Shown here one piece after another: positions 9,994 to 17,776 of a DNA stretch of 64,000 nt (its first letter is position 1; each line of letters starts with the position of its first letter). A program made the position numbers and the translations under genes. Below the pieces are notes generated by a model, which was not told where the DNA came from, made no database searches, and worked only from the letters and a program-made list of their open reading frames with translations. The stretch comes from Hyphomicrobiales bacterium. Lineage in GTDB: Bacteria; Pseudomonadota; Alphaproteobacteria; Rhizobiales; Rhizobiaceae. The stretch is taken from positions 62,001 through 126,000 of the forward strand of contig UCMW01000019.1 of assembly GCA_900473745.1 (NCBI GenBank), written 5' to 3'.

Positions 9994-11655
9994 ATGTCGG
10001 GCATCGCCGTCTTCATCCATCTCGCCGGCGCAGTCGCGCTGCTTCTCTGGGCGACCCGCATGGTGCGCACGGGGATAGAACGCGCTTATGGCGGGGTCCT
10101 GAAGGACAAGCTGCGGCATGCCGTCAGCAATCGGTTCTCTGCGGCTTTTGCCGGCTTCCTGTTCGCGGTAGCGCTGCAGAGTGCCACTGCCGTCGCACTC
10201 ATCGTCGCCTCGTTTTCGGCGGCCGGCTATGTCGTGCCGGCGATCGGGGTCGCGACGCTGCTCGGCGCGGATTTCGGGTCCGCCTTCGTCGTGCGCATCC
10301 TGCGCTACGATCTCTCACTGCTCGTGCCGGTCCTGCTGCTCGCGGGGACCGTCGCCTTCCGCGCGTCCGAGGCGCGGGGCTGGCGGCAGATCGGCCGTAT
10401 CCTCTTCGGTCTCGGCCTGCTGCTGTTATCGCTGCGTCTGATCGGCGAGGCGTCCGAGCCGCTGCGCGAAAGCCGCATCCTGCCTGTCCTGTTCAATTAT
10501 CTCGCCAGCGACTGGATCAGCGCCTTCGTGCTCGCCGCCCTGCTCGCCTGGGCTTTTCATTCGAGCGTGGCGGCCGTTCTCCTGGTCGCATCACTTGCCG
10601 ACCAGGACCTCCTGCCCGGTGCGCTGATCATCCCGCTGGTGCTGGGTATCAATTTCGGCGCCGCGATCATTGCGGCCCTGCTCACCAAGGATGCCGAGGC
10701 GAATGCGAGGATCGTGCCGCTCGGCAATGTCGTCATCCGCGGGCTGATGACCTTGATCGCGCTTGCCGCGCAGTTCGTCTTTGCGCTCAGTCCTTCCGTC
10801 TTCTCCGCTCATCCCGGCGATTCCGTCGTCCTGGTGCATCTGGCGATGAATGGCGCCGTCCTCGTGCTCGGACTGCCATTTGCCGGCCTGGTCGCGGCGA
10901 TGCTGGAACGGATGCTGGCGGGATCGGAAGAGAGGGCCGCCAACGACGATCGCTTCTCGGCTTTGAACGTGATGGACCTGACCAATCCGCAGCAGGCGAT
11001 ATCCAATGCGACGCGCGAGGTCCTGACGGTCTGTGACAAGACCGAAATCATGCTCAATGGCATATTCGAGCTCTACGAGCGCTGGGACACGAAGAAGACA
11101 CAGCGGATCGAGGCGCTCGACGACCAGATCGACACGATCCATCGCGACATCAAGTTCTATCTCGCCCGGATATCCCAGACGGCGCTCGATCAGGGCTCTG
11201 CGGCCCTATGCCAGAACCTGCTGGGCGCGACGATCAAGATCGAGCAGGCCGCCGACATCATCTCGCAGAACATGCTGACGCGGGCACGCAAGAAGAACGA
11301 GCGCAATGTCGCCTTCTCCGCCGAAGGCTGGGCCGAACTCTGTGCCATGCATGACGAGGTCGTGCAGAACGCCCATCTCGCCTTCAACCTGCTGGTCAAC
11401 CGGGACATCGGCCATGCGCGCCAGCTCGTTGCCCGGAAGGAAGCGATCCGAAACCTCGTAAAGACCAGCGAGGAAAGCCATTTGCAGCGTTTGCGGCAGG
11501 GCAATGCCGCCAGCTTCGAATCGAGCTCCCTGCATATCGACACGATGCGGGATCTGAAGGAGATCAATTCTCTCTTCGTTTCTATCGCTTATCCGCTCCT
11601 GGAAGGCGAAGGGCTGCTGCGGCGCAGCCGCTTGGTGCAGCCGGCGGAGCTTTAG
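9994..11655 (+). CDS. Na+/phosphate cotransporter family protein with C-terminal PhoU-like domain
   Basis: A 553-residue membrane protein of the NptA/YjbB type. The first 340 residues hold about eight to nine membrane segments with the two-fold Na_Pi_cotrans repeat, including LQSATAVALIVASFSAAG and its second-half counterpart HSSVAAVLLVASLAD (the paired QSS/T-type motifs). The remaining 200 residues are helical and PhoU-like (TREVLTVCDKTEIMLNGIFELY; LYEINSLFVSIAYPLLEG-type end). Such proteins couple Na+ to phosphate movement or act in phosphate balance; direction is not readable from sequence. The start ATG at 9994 (MSGIAVFIHLAGAV) is preferred over 9940 because it begins just before the first helix. 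It converges on nnr with a 15-base gap. Confidence 0.88.
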   Translation: MSGIAVFIHLAGAVALLLWATRMVRTGIERAYGGVLKDKLRHAVSNRFSAAFAGFLFAVALQSATAVALIVASFSAAGYVVPAIGVATLLGADFGSAFVVRILRYDLSLLVPVLLLAGTVAFRASEARGWRQIGRILFGLGLLLLSLRLIGEASEPLRESRILPVLFNYLASDWISAFVLAALLAWAFHSSVAAVLLVASLADQDLLPGALIIPLVLGINFGAAIIAALLTKDAEANARIVPLGNVVIRGLMTLIALAAQFVFALSPSVFSAHPGDSVVLVHLAMNGAVLVLGLPFAGLVAAMLERMLAGSEERAANDDRFSALNVMDLTNPQQAISNATREVLTVCDKTEIMLNGIFELYERWDTKKTQRIEALDDQIDTIHRDIKFYLARISQTALDQGSAALCQNLLGATIKIEQAADIISQNMLTRARKKNERNVAFSAEGWAELCAMHDEVVQNAHLAFNLLVNRDIGHARQLVARKEAIRNLVKTSEESHLQRLRQGNAASFESSSLHIDTMRDLKEINSLFVSIAYPLLEGEGLLRRSRLVQPAEL

Positions 11656-11670
11656 ACATTGGACGGATCG

Positions 11671-13146
11671 TCAGTCCGATCGCACATGAGATGCCAGATC
11701 TTCTGCCGTCATGCCTCGCCCTGCCCTCAAGGCCGCCTGGCCGTGCTGATGCACGCCGGCGCAAGCCGCTTCGAAGGCCGGCATACCATTGGCGAGATTG
11801 GCGCCAATGATGCCCGCGAGCACATCGCCCGAGCCGGCGGTGGCAAGCGTGGCCGGGGCCTTCTCCTCGATCGCGGCACGACCGTCGGGGCACGCGATCA
11901 CGGTGTCGGCGCCCTTGTAGACGGCGATGCCACCGATGGCGATTGCCGCCGCGAGAGCCTTTTCGACCTTGCCTTCTTCCGATTTGGCGATTTCCGGAAA
12001 TAGCCGGGCAAATTCCCCTTCGTGCGGGGTGATGACGAGTTGGCCCGGCGAGCCTGCAAAGGCATCACGCAATGCGCTGGCCTCGCCGGCGAAGGCAGAG
12101 ATGCCATCGGCATCCAGCACTAGGTTCCGTCCATTTCGTGCGACGGCCAGACCATAGCTCCGCGCCTTGTCCCGGTCGCCGAAACCTGGACCCAGGACGA
12201 ATGCGTTGTGGCGTTGGTCGCTCAGCCATGTCTCGACATCGGCCAGTGTGTCGACCGGCGCCAGCATCACGGCCGTCAGATGGGCCTCGTTGGCAGCCAG
12301 CGCATCTCCCGGCGAGGCCAGCGTGACGAGCCCTGCGCCGGCTTTGAGGGCCGCGCCGGCCGACAAGCGGGCGGCGCCGGTTGAAATTGCCGGACCGGAG
12401 AAAACCGTCAGGTGGCCGCGGCGGTATTTGTGATCTTCGGCCGATGTAGTGCGTCGTGATGACTGGAAAATTGCCGGGCCGTTGATCCAGAGTTTTCCGG
12501 CCTCTGCGGAAACGATCCTTTGCGGAATGCCGATATCGAAGACTTCGATTGCGCCGCAGTGGCTACGGCCCGGCAGGAGCACGTGACCCGGCTTTCGCGT
12601 GACGAAAGTGACACTGCGCTCTGCTCGGAAGGCTGCGCCCCGTATTTTCCCCGTCGCCCCGTCGATGCCAGAGGGAAGATCGACTGCGAGCACCGGTGTC
12701 CGGGTCTCCGCCACGGTCGCGATCAACGCCTGCACGATCTCAGGCACATCACGCGCCAAGCCAGCTCCAAACAAGGCGTCGATCACCACTTCCCCCGCCA
12801 GAGGTGTATAGGCTTCGAGGTTTTCGACTGTCCCCGACCACGCTGCCCGGGCAATGCTGGCGTCACCCGTCAGTCTTTCGGGCTCGCCGAAGGCGAGGAC
12901 CCGCACATCAGCGCCACTCCGGGCAAGTGCGGAGGCGGCCACGTAACCATCTCCACCATTGTTGCCCGGACCGCAGAAGACAGTGAACCGACGCGCCGCC
13001 GGATAGTGCCGCAAGGCACAGGCAGCAACCGCCTCGCCTGCCCGCAGCATGAGCGCAAAACCGCTGATGCCGGAGTGGATGGCTGCGGCATCGACGCGCG
13101 CCATCTCGATCGGGGTCAGCAATATCTCTGGCTCAGGAAGGCTCAT
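11671..13146 (-). CDS. nnr: Bifunctional NAD(P)H-hydrate epimerase / ADP-dependent dehydratase
   Basis: Nnr repairs NADHX and NADPHX, hydrated coenzymes formed by heat or by side reactions: the N-terminal YjeF_N domain (about 1-210) epimerises them and the C-terminal kinase-fold domain dehydrates the S form with ADP. Visible motifs are VFCGPGNNGGDGYVAA and AVDLPSGIDG in the epimerase half, and the C-terminal FVLGPGFG, ITPHEGEFARLF and ATAGSGDVLAGIIGA, the nucleotide-binding and catalytic loop of the dehydratase. The ATG at 13146 (MSLPEPEILLT) gives 491 residues; an in-frame GTG at 13170 is possible. It is divergent from glnB, as in other Rhizobiaceae. Confidence 0.93.
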   Translation of the reverse strand: MSLPEPEILLTPIEMARVDAAAIHSGISGFALMLRAGEAVAACALRHYPAARRFTVFCGPGNNGGDGYVAASALARSGADVRVLAFGEPERLTGDASIARAAWSGTVENLEAYTPLAGEVVIDALFGAGLARDVPEIVQALIATVAETRTPVLAVDLPSGIDGATGKIRGAAFRAERSVTFVTRKPGHVLLPGRSHCGAIEVFDIGIPQRIVSAEAGKLWINGPAIFQSSRRTTSAEDHKYRRGHLTVFSGPAISTGAARLSAGAALKAGAGLVTLASPGDALAANEAHLTAVMLAPVDTLADVETWLSDQRHNAFVLGPGFGDRDKARSYGLAVARNGRNLVLDADGISAFAGEASALRDAFAGSPGQLVITPHEGEFARLFPEIAKSEEGKVEKALAAAIAIGGIAVYKGADTVIACPDGRAAIEEKAPATLATAGSGDVLAGIIGANLANGMPAFEAACAGVHQHGQAALRAGRGMTAEDLASHVRSD

Positions 13147-13228
13147 GTGTCTCTGTAGAGCAGAAATCACTACAGGAGCAAAGCTGCACGATTTTGGGCA
13201 GAACTGGAGTGTTCATTTATACGGCAAG

Positions 13229-13245
13229 TGCACTTTTTATGTGCA
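13229..13245 (+). promoter_or_regulatory. NtrC-type enhancer site upstream of glnB
   Basis: TGCAC-N7-GTGCA, a perfect dyad of the NtrC/NRI class, 194 bases upstream of the predicted -24/-12 promoter and 252 bases before the glnB start. Distance and symmetry fit an enhancer acting on sigma-54 RNA polymerase. Confidence 0.75.
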
Positions 13246-13422
13246 TTATGTTTGTATTTTGTGCAGTCCTCACAGTCGGTTACGACAACAGGTGCTCTCG
13301 AAAAAAGATTGGCTGCAAGCGTAATTTCGAGCAATTCGGGCTGGCTTTTCCACTCGTTTTGCAGGAGATTTGCGCTGTCGGACGGAGGAAGCAGGCTTTT
13401 TTGCATCGAATTCGCAAAAATC

Positions 13423-13438
13423 TGGCACATTCCATGCA
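13423..13438 (+). promoter_or_regulatory. Sigma-54 (-24/-12) promoter of glnB
   Basis: TGGCAC-N5-ATGCA with the invariant GG (13424-13425) and GC (13436-13437) spaced as required for RpoN. It lies 60 bases before the glnB ATG. Together with the NtrC dyad upstream it indicates induction of glnB-glnA under nitrogen limitation. Confidence 0.8.
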
Positions 13439-13497
13439 TTCAACCCGGCGAGCGGGGCTCATCCTGCTTTACTGAGGAAGCGGAGAGAAATTTTCTC

Positions 13498-13836
13498 ATG
13501 AAAAAGATCGAAGCGATCATCAAGCCTTTCAAGCTCGACGAAGTGAAGGAAGCCCTTCAGGAAGTCGGCTTGCAGGGTATCACCGTGACGGAAGCCAAGG
13601 GCTTCGGTCGCCAGAAGGGCCATACCGAGCTCTATCGCGGCGCCGAATATGTCGTGGACTTCCTGCCCAAGGTGAAGGTCGAAGTGGTACTGGCCGACGA
13701 AAACGTGGAGGCGGTCATCGACGCCATCCGCAATGCAGCCCAGACGGGCCGCATCGGCGACGGCAAAATCTTCGTTTCGAACGTCGAAGAAGTCGTCCGC
13801 ATCAGAACCGGCGAAACCGGTATCGACGCCATCTAA
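13498..13836 (+). CDS. glnB: Nitrogen regulatory protein P-II
   Basis: PII is the trimeric signal protein that integrates ATP/ADP, 2-oxoglutarate and glutamine status and controls NtrB and the GlnE adenylyltransferase. The 112-residue product starts MKKIEAIIKPFKLDEVKEAL; the T-loop carries GHTELYRGAEY with the uridylylated Tyr51; the B-loop is TGRIGDGKIFVS and the C-loop RIRTGETG. The ATG at 13498 gives the canonical length; the frame is open further upstream but without homology. GGAGAG lies 12 bases before it. It is followed 62 bases later by glnA, and both follow the NtrC site and sigma-54 promoter. Confidence 0.98.
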   Translation: MKKIEAIIKPFKLDEVKEALQEVGLQGITVTEAKGFGRQKGHTELYRGAEYVVDFLPKVKVEVVLADENVEAVIDAIRNAAQTGRIGDGKIFVSNVEEVVRIRTGETGIDAI

Positions 13837-13840
13837 TCGG

Positions 13841-13864
13841 ACCCGGCACCTAGGGAGGTCGGGT
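13841..13864 (+). promoter_or_regulatory. Hairpin between glnB and glnA
   Basis: ACCCG-GC-ACCT, loop AGGG, AGGT-CGGGT: a 9-bp stem with a two-base bulge, directly after the glnB stop and followed by TTAAATCG. It could attenuate read-through into glnA, or protect the glnB message after processing. Weak T tail. Confidence 0.5.
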
Positions 13865-13898
13865 TTAAATCGTCAGCTCACGCGAGGAACATAAAAAT

Positions 13899-15308
13899 AT
13901 GACGACCGCAAACGATATCCTCAAACAGATCAAGGACAACGACGTCAAGTTCGTCGACCTGCGCTTCACGGACCCGAAGGGCAAGCTGCAGCACGTCACG
14001 ATGGACATTGTCTGCGTCGACGAAGACATGTTCGCCGATGGCGTCATGTTCGACGGCTCCTCGATCGCCGGCTGGAAGGCCATCAACGAGTCCGACATGG
14101 TGCTGATGCCGGATCCGGCCACCGTGCACATGGACCCCTTCTTCGCCCAGTCGACGATGGTCATCCTCTGCGACATTCTCGATCCGGTCTCTGGCGAAGC
14201 CTATAACCGCGATCCGCGCGGCACCGCCAAGAAGGCCGAAGCCTACCTCAAGGCATCTGGTATCGGCGATACGGTCTTCGTTGGTCCGGAAGCCGAATTC
14301 TTCGTCTTCGACGACGTCAAGTACAAGGCTGACCCGTACAACACCGGTTTCAAGCTGGATTCGACCGAACTGCCGTCGAACGACGACACCGACTATGAGA
14401 CAGGCAACCTCGGCCATCGCCCGCGCGTCAAGGGCGGCTATTTCCCGGTTCCGCCGATCGACAGCCTGCAGGACATGCGCTCCGAAATGCTGACGGTTCT
14501 CGGCGAAATGGGCGTCGTCGTCGAAAAGCATCACCACGAAGTGGCGGCGGCCCAGCACGAACTCGGCATCAAGTTCGACGCGCTGGTGCGCAACGCCGAC
14601 AAGATGCAGATCTACAAATATGTCGTGCACCAGGTTGCCAATGCCTATGGCAAGACGGCGACCTTCATGCCGAAGCCGATCTTCGGGGACAACGGCTCGG
14701 GCATGCATGTGCACATGTCGATCTGGAAGGACGGCAAGCCGACCTTCGCCGGTGACGAATATGCCGGCCTGTCGGAAAGCTGCCTGTTCTTTATCGGCGG
14801 CATCATCAAGCATGCCAAGTCGATCAACGCCTTCTCCAACCCGTCGACCAACTCCTACAAGCGTCTGGTCCCGGGTTATGAAGCGCCGGTACTTCTCGCC
14901 TATTCGGCCCGCAACCGTTCGGCCTCGTGCCGCATTCCCTTCGGCTCCAACCCGAAGGCCAAGCGCGTCGAAGTCCGCTTCCCGGATCCGACCGCGAACC
15001 CCTACCTCGCTTTCGCCGCCATGCTGATGGCAGGTCTCGACGGCATCAAGAACAAGATCCATCCGGGCAAGGCTATGGACAAGGATCTCTACGACCTGCC
15101 GCCGAAGGAGCTGAAGAAGATCCCGACCGTCTGCGGTTCGCTGCGTGAAGCGCTCGAAAGCCTGGACAAGGATCGCAAGTACCTGACCGCCGGCGGCGTG
15201 TTCGACGACGACCAGATCGATTCGTTCATCGAGCTGAAGATGCAGGAAGTCATGCGCTTCGAAATGACCCCGCATCCGGTCGAATTCGACATGTACTACT
15301 CGGCCTGA
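13899..15308 (+). CDS. glnA: Glutamine synthetase type I
   Basis: GSI condenses glutamate and ammonia with ATP to glutamine, as a dodecamer in the cytoplasm. The 469-residue protein shows the family blocks FDGSSIAGWKAINESDM, GPEAEFFVFD, the beta-grasp N-terminus, HHHEVAAAQHELGIKF, the NGSGMHVHMS ATP/metal-binding block and NPSTNSYKRLVPGYEAP. Tyr398 in DKDLYDLPP corresponds to E. coli Tyr397, the residue adenylylated by GlnE, so covalent inactivation is expected. It is the second gene of the glnB-glnA unit and ends at a strong terminator. Confidence 0.98.
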   Translation: MTTANDILKQIKDNDVKFVDLRFTDPKGKLQHVTMDIVCVDEDMFADGVMFDGSSIAGWKAINESDMVLMPDPATVHMDPFFAQSTMVILCDILDPVSGEAYNRDPRGTAKKAEAYLKASGIGDTVFVGPEAEFFVFDDVKYKADPYNTGFKLDSTELPSNDDTDYETGNLGHRPRVKGGYFPVPPIDSLQDMRSEMLTVLGEMGVVVEKHHHEVAAAQHELGIKFDALVRNADKMQIYKYVVHQVANAYGKTATFMPKPIFGDNGSGMHVHMSIWKDGKPTFAGDEYAGLSESCLFFIGGIIKHAKSINAFSNPSTNSYKRLVPGYEAPVLLAYSARNRSASCRIPFGSNPKAKRVEVRFPDPTANPYLAFAAMLMAGLDGIKNKIHPGKAMDKDLYDLPPKELKKIPTVCGSLREALESLDKDRKYLTAGGVFDDDQIDSFIELKMQEVMRFEMTPHPVEFDMYYSA

Positions 15309-15327
15309 TTTTCGGGTCACTCATCAG

Positions 15328-15357
15328 ACGCCGGCGGATCGCTCCGCCGGCGTTTTT
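15328..15357 (+). terminator. Rho-independent terminator after glnA
   Basis: ACGCCGGCGGA-TCGC-TCCGCCGGCGT followed by TTTT: a perfect 11-bp stem, 19 bases past the glnA stop. Confidence 0.92.
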
Positions 15358-15452
15358 CGTTTCGAATGGTACCAATTGTGGGCAATCGCGCTTTCGCCCC
15401 AGGCGCCGCCGCGCTAGCAGTGGTCGTCCCTTCTCAGTTGTCACGGTTTTTC

Positions 15453-16373
15453 ATGCCGGCCTCCCAGCAACCGCCCTCGCCGCGCCTTTATGACTGGACG
15501 CTCTTCCTGCTCGCGCCAGTGTTCTTCTCGTCGAACCTGATCTTCGGGCGTGGCATCACTGGCGAGGTCGGGCCATTCACGACGGCACTGCTGCGCTGGG
15601 TAGGGGCCGCGATCCTGATGTCGCCCTTCATCTGGCAGGAGCGGCAGGCCTGCCTCACCTTCGTACGGCGTCATACGGCGCTCTGGCTGACGCTCGGCAT
15701 TCTGGGCATGGGCATCTGTGGCGGCGTGGTCTATTGGGCGCTGACGCTGACTACCGCCTCCAACGCGACGCTGATCTACACGACATCGTCGCTGTTCATC
15801 ATCCTGTTCCAGTGGCTGTTTCAGAAGCGCGCGATCACGCGGCGGGAAATGGGGGGCATGGTGATTGCCTTTGCCGGGGTCGTGGCGATCGTTCTGAAAG
15901 GGCATCCGGAGGCGCTGCTGGAGCTCACCTTCAACATCGGGGATCTGGCGATCCTGGTGGCGGCCATTGCCTTTGCCGCCTATTCGCTGCTGTTGCGGCG
16001 ACCGTCGGTGCGCGAGATGCCGCCGCTCCCGCTGTTTGCTCTGCTGGCACTTTCAGGCGCGATCGTGCTGGTGCCGCCCGGTCTGATCGAGATCGCCGGC
16101 GGCGGGCTTCTGCCGGATACGCGCATGGAGTTTGTCAAGCTCGCCGGCATTATCCTCTTCGCGTCGCTTGCTGCCTTCTATTGCTTTCAACACGCGGTGC
16201 AGGTGTTCGGGCCGGGCATTGCGGGGATGACGCTTTACCTGATGCCGCCCATGTCGATCCTGATGGCTGTCATCTTCCTGGGAGAGCGCTTCGAGCACTA
16301 CCATGCGGTGGGCATCGTGCTGGTGACTGGCGGCCTCGTTCTTGCGACCGCGCCCGGTCGAAAAGCGGGCTAG
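15453..16373 (+). CDS. EamA-family (DMT superfamily) membrane transporter
   Basis: A 306-residue protein with ten predicted membrane helices in two EamA halves (about 12-140 and 155-295), typical of drug/metabolite exporters. Markers include LLAPVFFSSNLIFGRGI in helix 1, TASNATLIYTTSSLFIILF in the first half and GPGIAGMTLYLMPPMSILMAVIFLGE in the second. Substrate cannot be inferred. The start is uncertain: ATG 15453 begins close before the first helix but lacks a clear SD; the frame is open back to 15366, inside the tail of the glnA terminator. It has an unrelated EamA relative at 20410. Confidence 0.85.
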   Translation: MPASQQPPSPRLYDWTLFLLAPVFFSSNLIFGRGITGEVGPFTTALLRWVGAAILMSPFIWQERQACLTFVRRHTALWLTLGILGMGICGGVVYWALTLTTASNATLIYTTSSLFIILFQWLFQKRAITRREMGGMVIAFAGVVAIVLKGHPEALLELTFNIGDLAILVAAIAFAAYSLLLRRPSVREMPPLPLFALLALSGAIVLVPPGLIEIAGGGLLPDTRMEFVKLAGIILFASLAAFYCFQHAVQVFGPGIAGMTLYLMPPMSILMAVIFLGERFEHYHAVGIVLVTGGLVLATAPGRKAG

Positions 16374-16460
16374 GTGTCGCAGGTACAAGCGATGCTAAAC
16401 ACCATCCCTTGATTTTGCCGGGCTTTCTTCCCAAATAAGACATTGAAAGGAAGTCAAGCC

Positions 16461-16790
16461 ATGAAACAACGAAGCGCTAAATTTGGTATCGGGGACGTCG
16501 TACGGCACAAGTTCTTTCCGTTCCGCGGCGTGATCTTCGATGTTGACCCGGAGTTCGCGAATTCCGAGGAGTGGTGGAATGCGATCCCGGCCGAAGTTCG
16601 GCCGCAAAAGGACCAGCCCTTCTATCATCTGCTCGCGGAGAATTCCGAGACGGAATATGTTGCCTATGTGTCCGAGCAGAACCTCGAGCGCGACCAGAGC
16701 CATGAGCCGTTGCGCAATCCGCAAATCCAGCAGATTTTCGAGCCGCAGCAGAGCGGCCACTACAAGCCGAAGATGAACTTCGCGCACTGA
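16461..16790 (+). CDS. hspQ: Heat shock protein HspQ (YccV family)
   Basis: A 109-residue HspQ/YccV protein, also described as hemimethylated-DNA-binding; in enterobacteria HspQ is a heat-induced specificity factor that promotes Lon proteolysis. The domain fills the protein: KFGIGDVVRHKFFPFRGVIFDVDPEF, then QPFYHLLAENSETEYVAYVSEQNL. AAAGGAAG lies 8 bases before the ATG at 16461, which favours it over the in-frame ATG at 16443. It is convergent with the ialB-like gene over a shared terminator. A heat promoter was not identifiable by eye. Confidence 0.93.
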   Translation: MKQRSAKFGIGDVVRHKFFPFRGVIFDVDPEFANSEEWWNAIPAEVRPQKDQPFYHLLAENSETEYVAYVSEQNLERDQSHEPLRNPQIQQIFEPQQSGHYKPKMNFAH

Positions 16791-16813
16791 CATACATCCG
16801 ATACCACAAAGCA

Positions 16814-16845
16814 AAGAAGCCCGCGTCTGACGACGCGGGCTTCTT
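16814..16845. terminator. Bidirectional terminator between hspQ and the IalB-like gene
   Basis: AAGAAGCCCGCGTC-TGAC-GACGCGGGCTTCTT: a perfect 14-bp stem whose A/T ends serve both strands. It is 24 bases from each stop codon. Confidence 0.92.
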
Positions 16846-16868
16846 GTTGTTCAAAGCCGTGAAGCGGA

Positions 16869-17504
16869 TCAGTTGCCCTGCTTGGCAGCATTCTGGGCGT
16901 CGGTGATCGCCTTGTTGCGCTCTTCCTGCTTCTTCTGCATGGCTTCCTGCAGGAGACGCTGGCGCTCCTCGGCCTGCGACTGCGACATTGCTTCGCCATC
17001 GAAGGCGCCGGTGAAGCCGCTCAGCGGGATCTTGATCGGGTTCGGCGCGCGACGGAAGTTGATCGAGGTGAAGACGACCTCGCCACCCTTCTTCAGGCTG
17101 TCGATGATCGCATCCGTCAACGGGATTTCGGCCGTGCAGCGGTCGGGCAGGCAGACGGCGTAGTCGAGCTTGGTGCCCTTGGCGCCGTCGATCTGCATCA
17201 GGACGCCCGGCGGGATAAGACGCGCCGAAGGTACGGTGACCTGCAGCAGCTTGCGGTTGACCTTGCCTTCGACCGTGATCAGGCCGACGGCCGTGATCAG
17301 CTGGCCATTGGCGGCAACGAGCTGGTTCTGGACGACGCAGACGTCCGATTCTTCCTGCTTGGCGCAGGTCTTGAACCACTTCGCCTCGGAGGGAGCGGCT
17401 GCGGCTTCCTGCGCCTGCGCGACAACCGGCATGGCGGTAGCTGCGAAGGACAATGCGAGTGCAGACACAGCCGTCCGCGTTGCGTTGCTAAGTTTGAACA
17501 TCAT
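16869..17504 (-). CDS. Secreted invasion-associated locus B (IalB) family protein
   Basis: A 211-residue exported protein of the IalB family, named for a Bartonella erythrocyte-invasion locus but widespread in free-living Rhizobiales, where its role is unknown. The N-terminus (MFKLSNATRTAVSALALS...VVAQAQEA) is a signal peptide; the mature domain has the typical WFKTCAKQ...DVCVVQNQL, MQIDGAKGTKLDYAVCLPDRC and ITSINFRRAPNPIKIPLSGF-type pattern with four cysteines that can form disulfides. The tail (SQSQAEERQRLLQEAMQKKQEERNK region) is a charged helix. The ATG at 17504 has CAGGAGA 10 bases upstream; an adjacent ATG is the second codon. Confidence 0.9.
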   Translation of the reverse strand: MMFKLSNATRTAVSALALSFAATAMPVVAQAQEAAAAPSEAKWFKTCAKQEESDVCVVQNQLVAANGQLITAVGLITVEGKVNRKLLQVTVPSARLIPPGVLMQIDGAKGTKLDYAVCLPDRCTAEIPLTDAIIDSLKKGGEVVFTSINFRRAPNPIKIPLSGFTGAFDGEAMSQSQAEERQRLLQEAMQKKQEERNKAITDAQNAAKQGN

Positions 17505-17776
17505 ACGTATTCCGTCTCCTGAAAACCCCTGTCGCGCGGACTTCGATGCCGCGTCATTCACCGGTCGTGTGTGCCCTCACCTGTCGTTCAAATGAGGCAA
17601 ATACATGACCCGGCGATCTGGCTCACCTGTTACATTGTGGCGGCCAGAATATCCAGCGTTTCTTTGACACTGGATCGACTCACCCTGCCTAAATCCCACC
17701 TGCTTGTGTTGGTTTTATGGTGACTGTGCTAGCGTCCGCGCGATTTGCAGATTCCATACCGGGGAGGACCAAGATC

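Noticed and set aside
13878..15320. 480-codon open frame on the minus strand, antisense to glnA
   Set aside because: Shadow of the glnA coding frame; glnA has all GSI motifs and a proper terminator.
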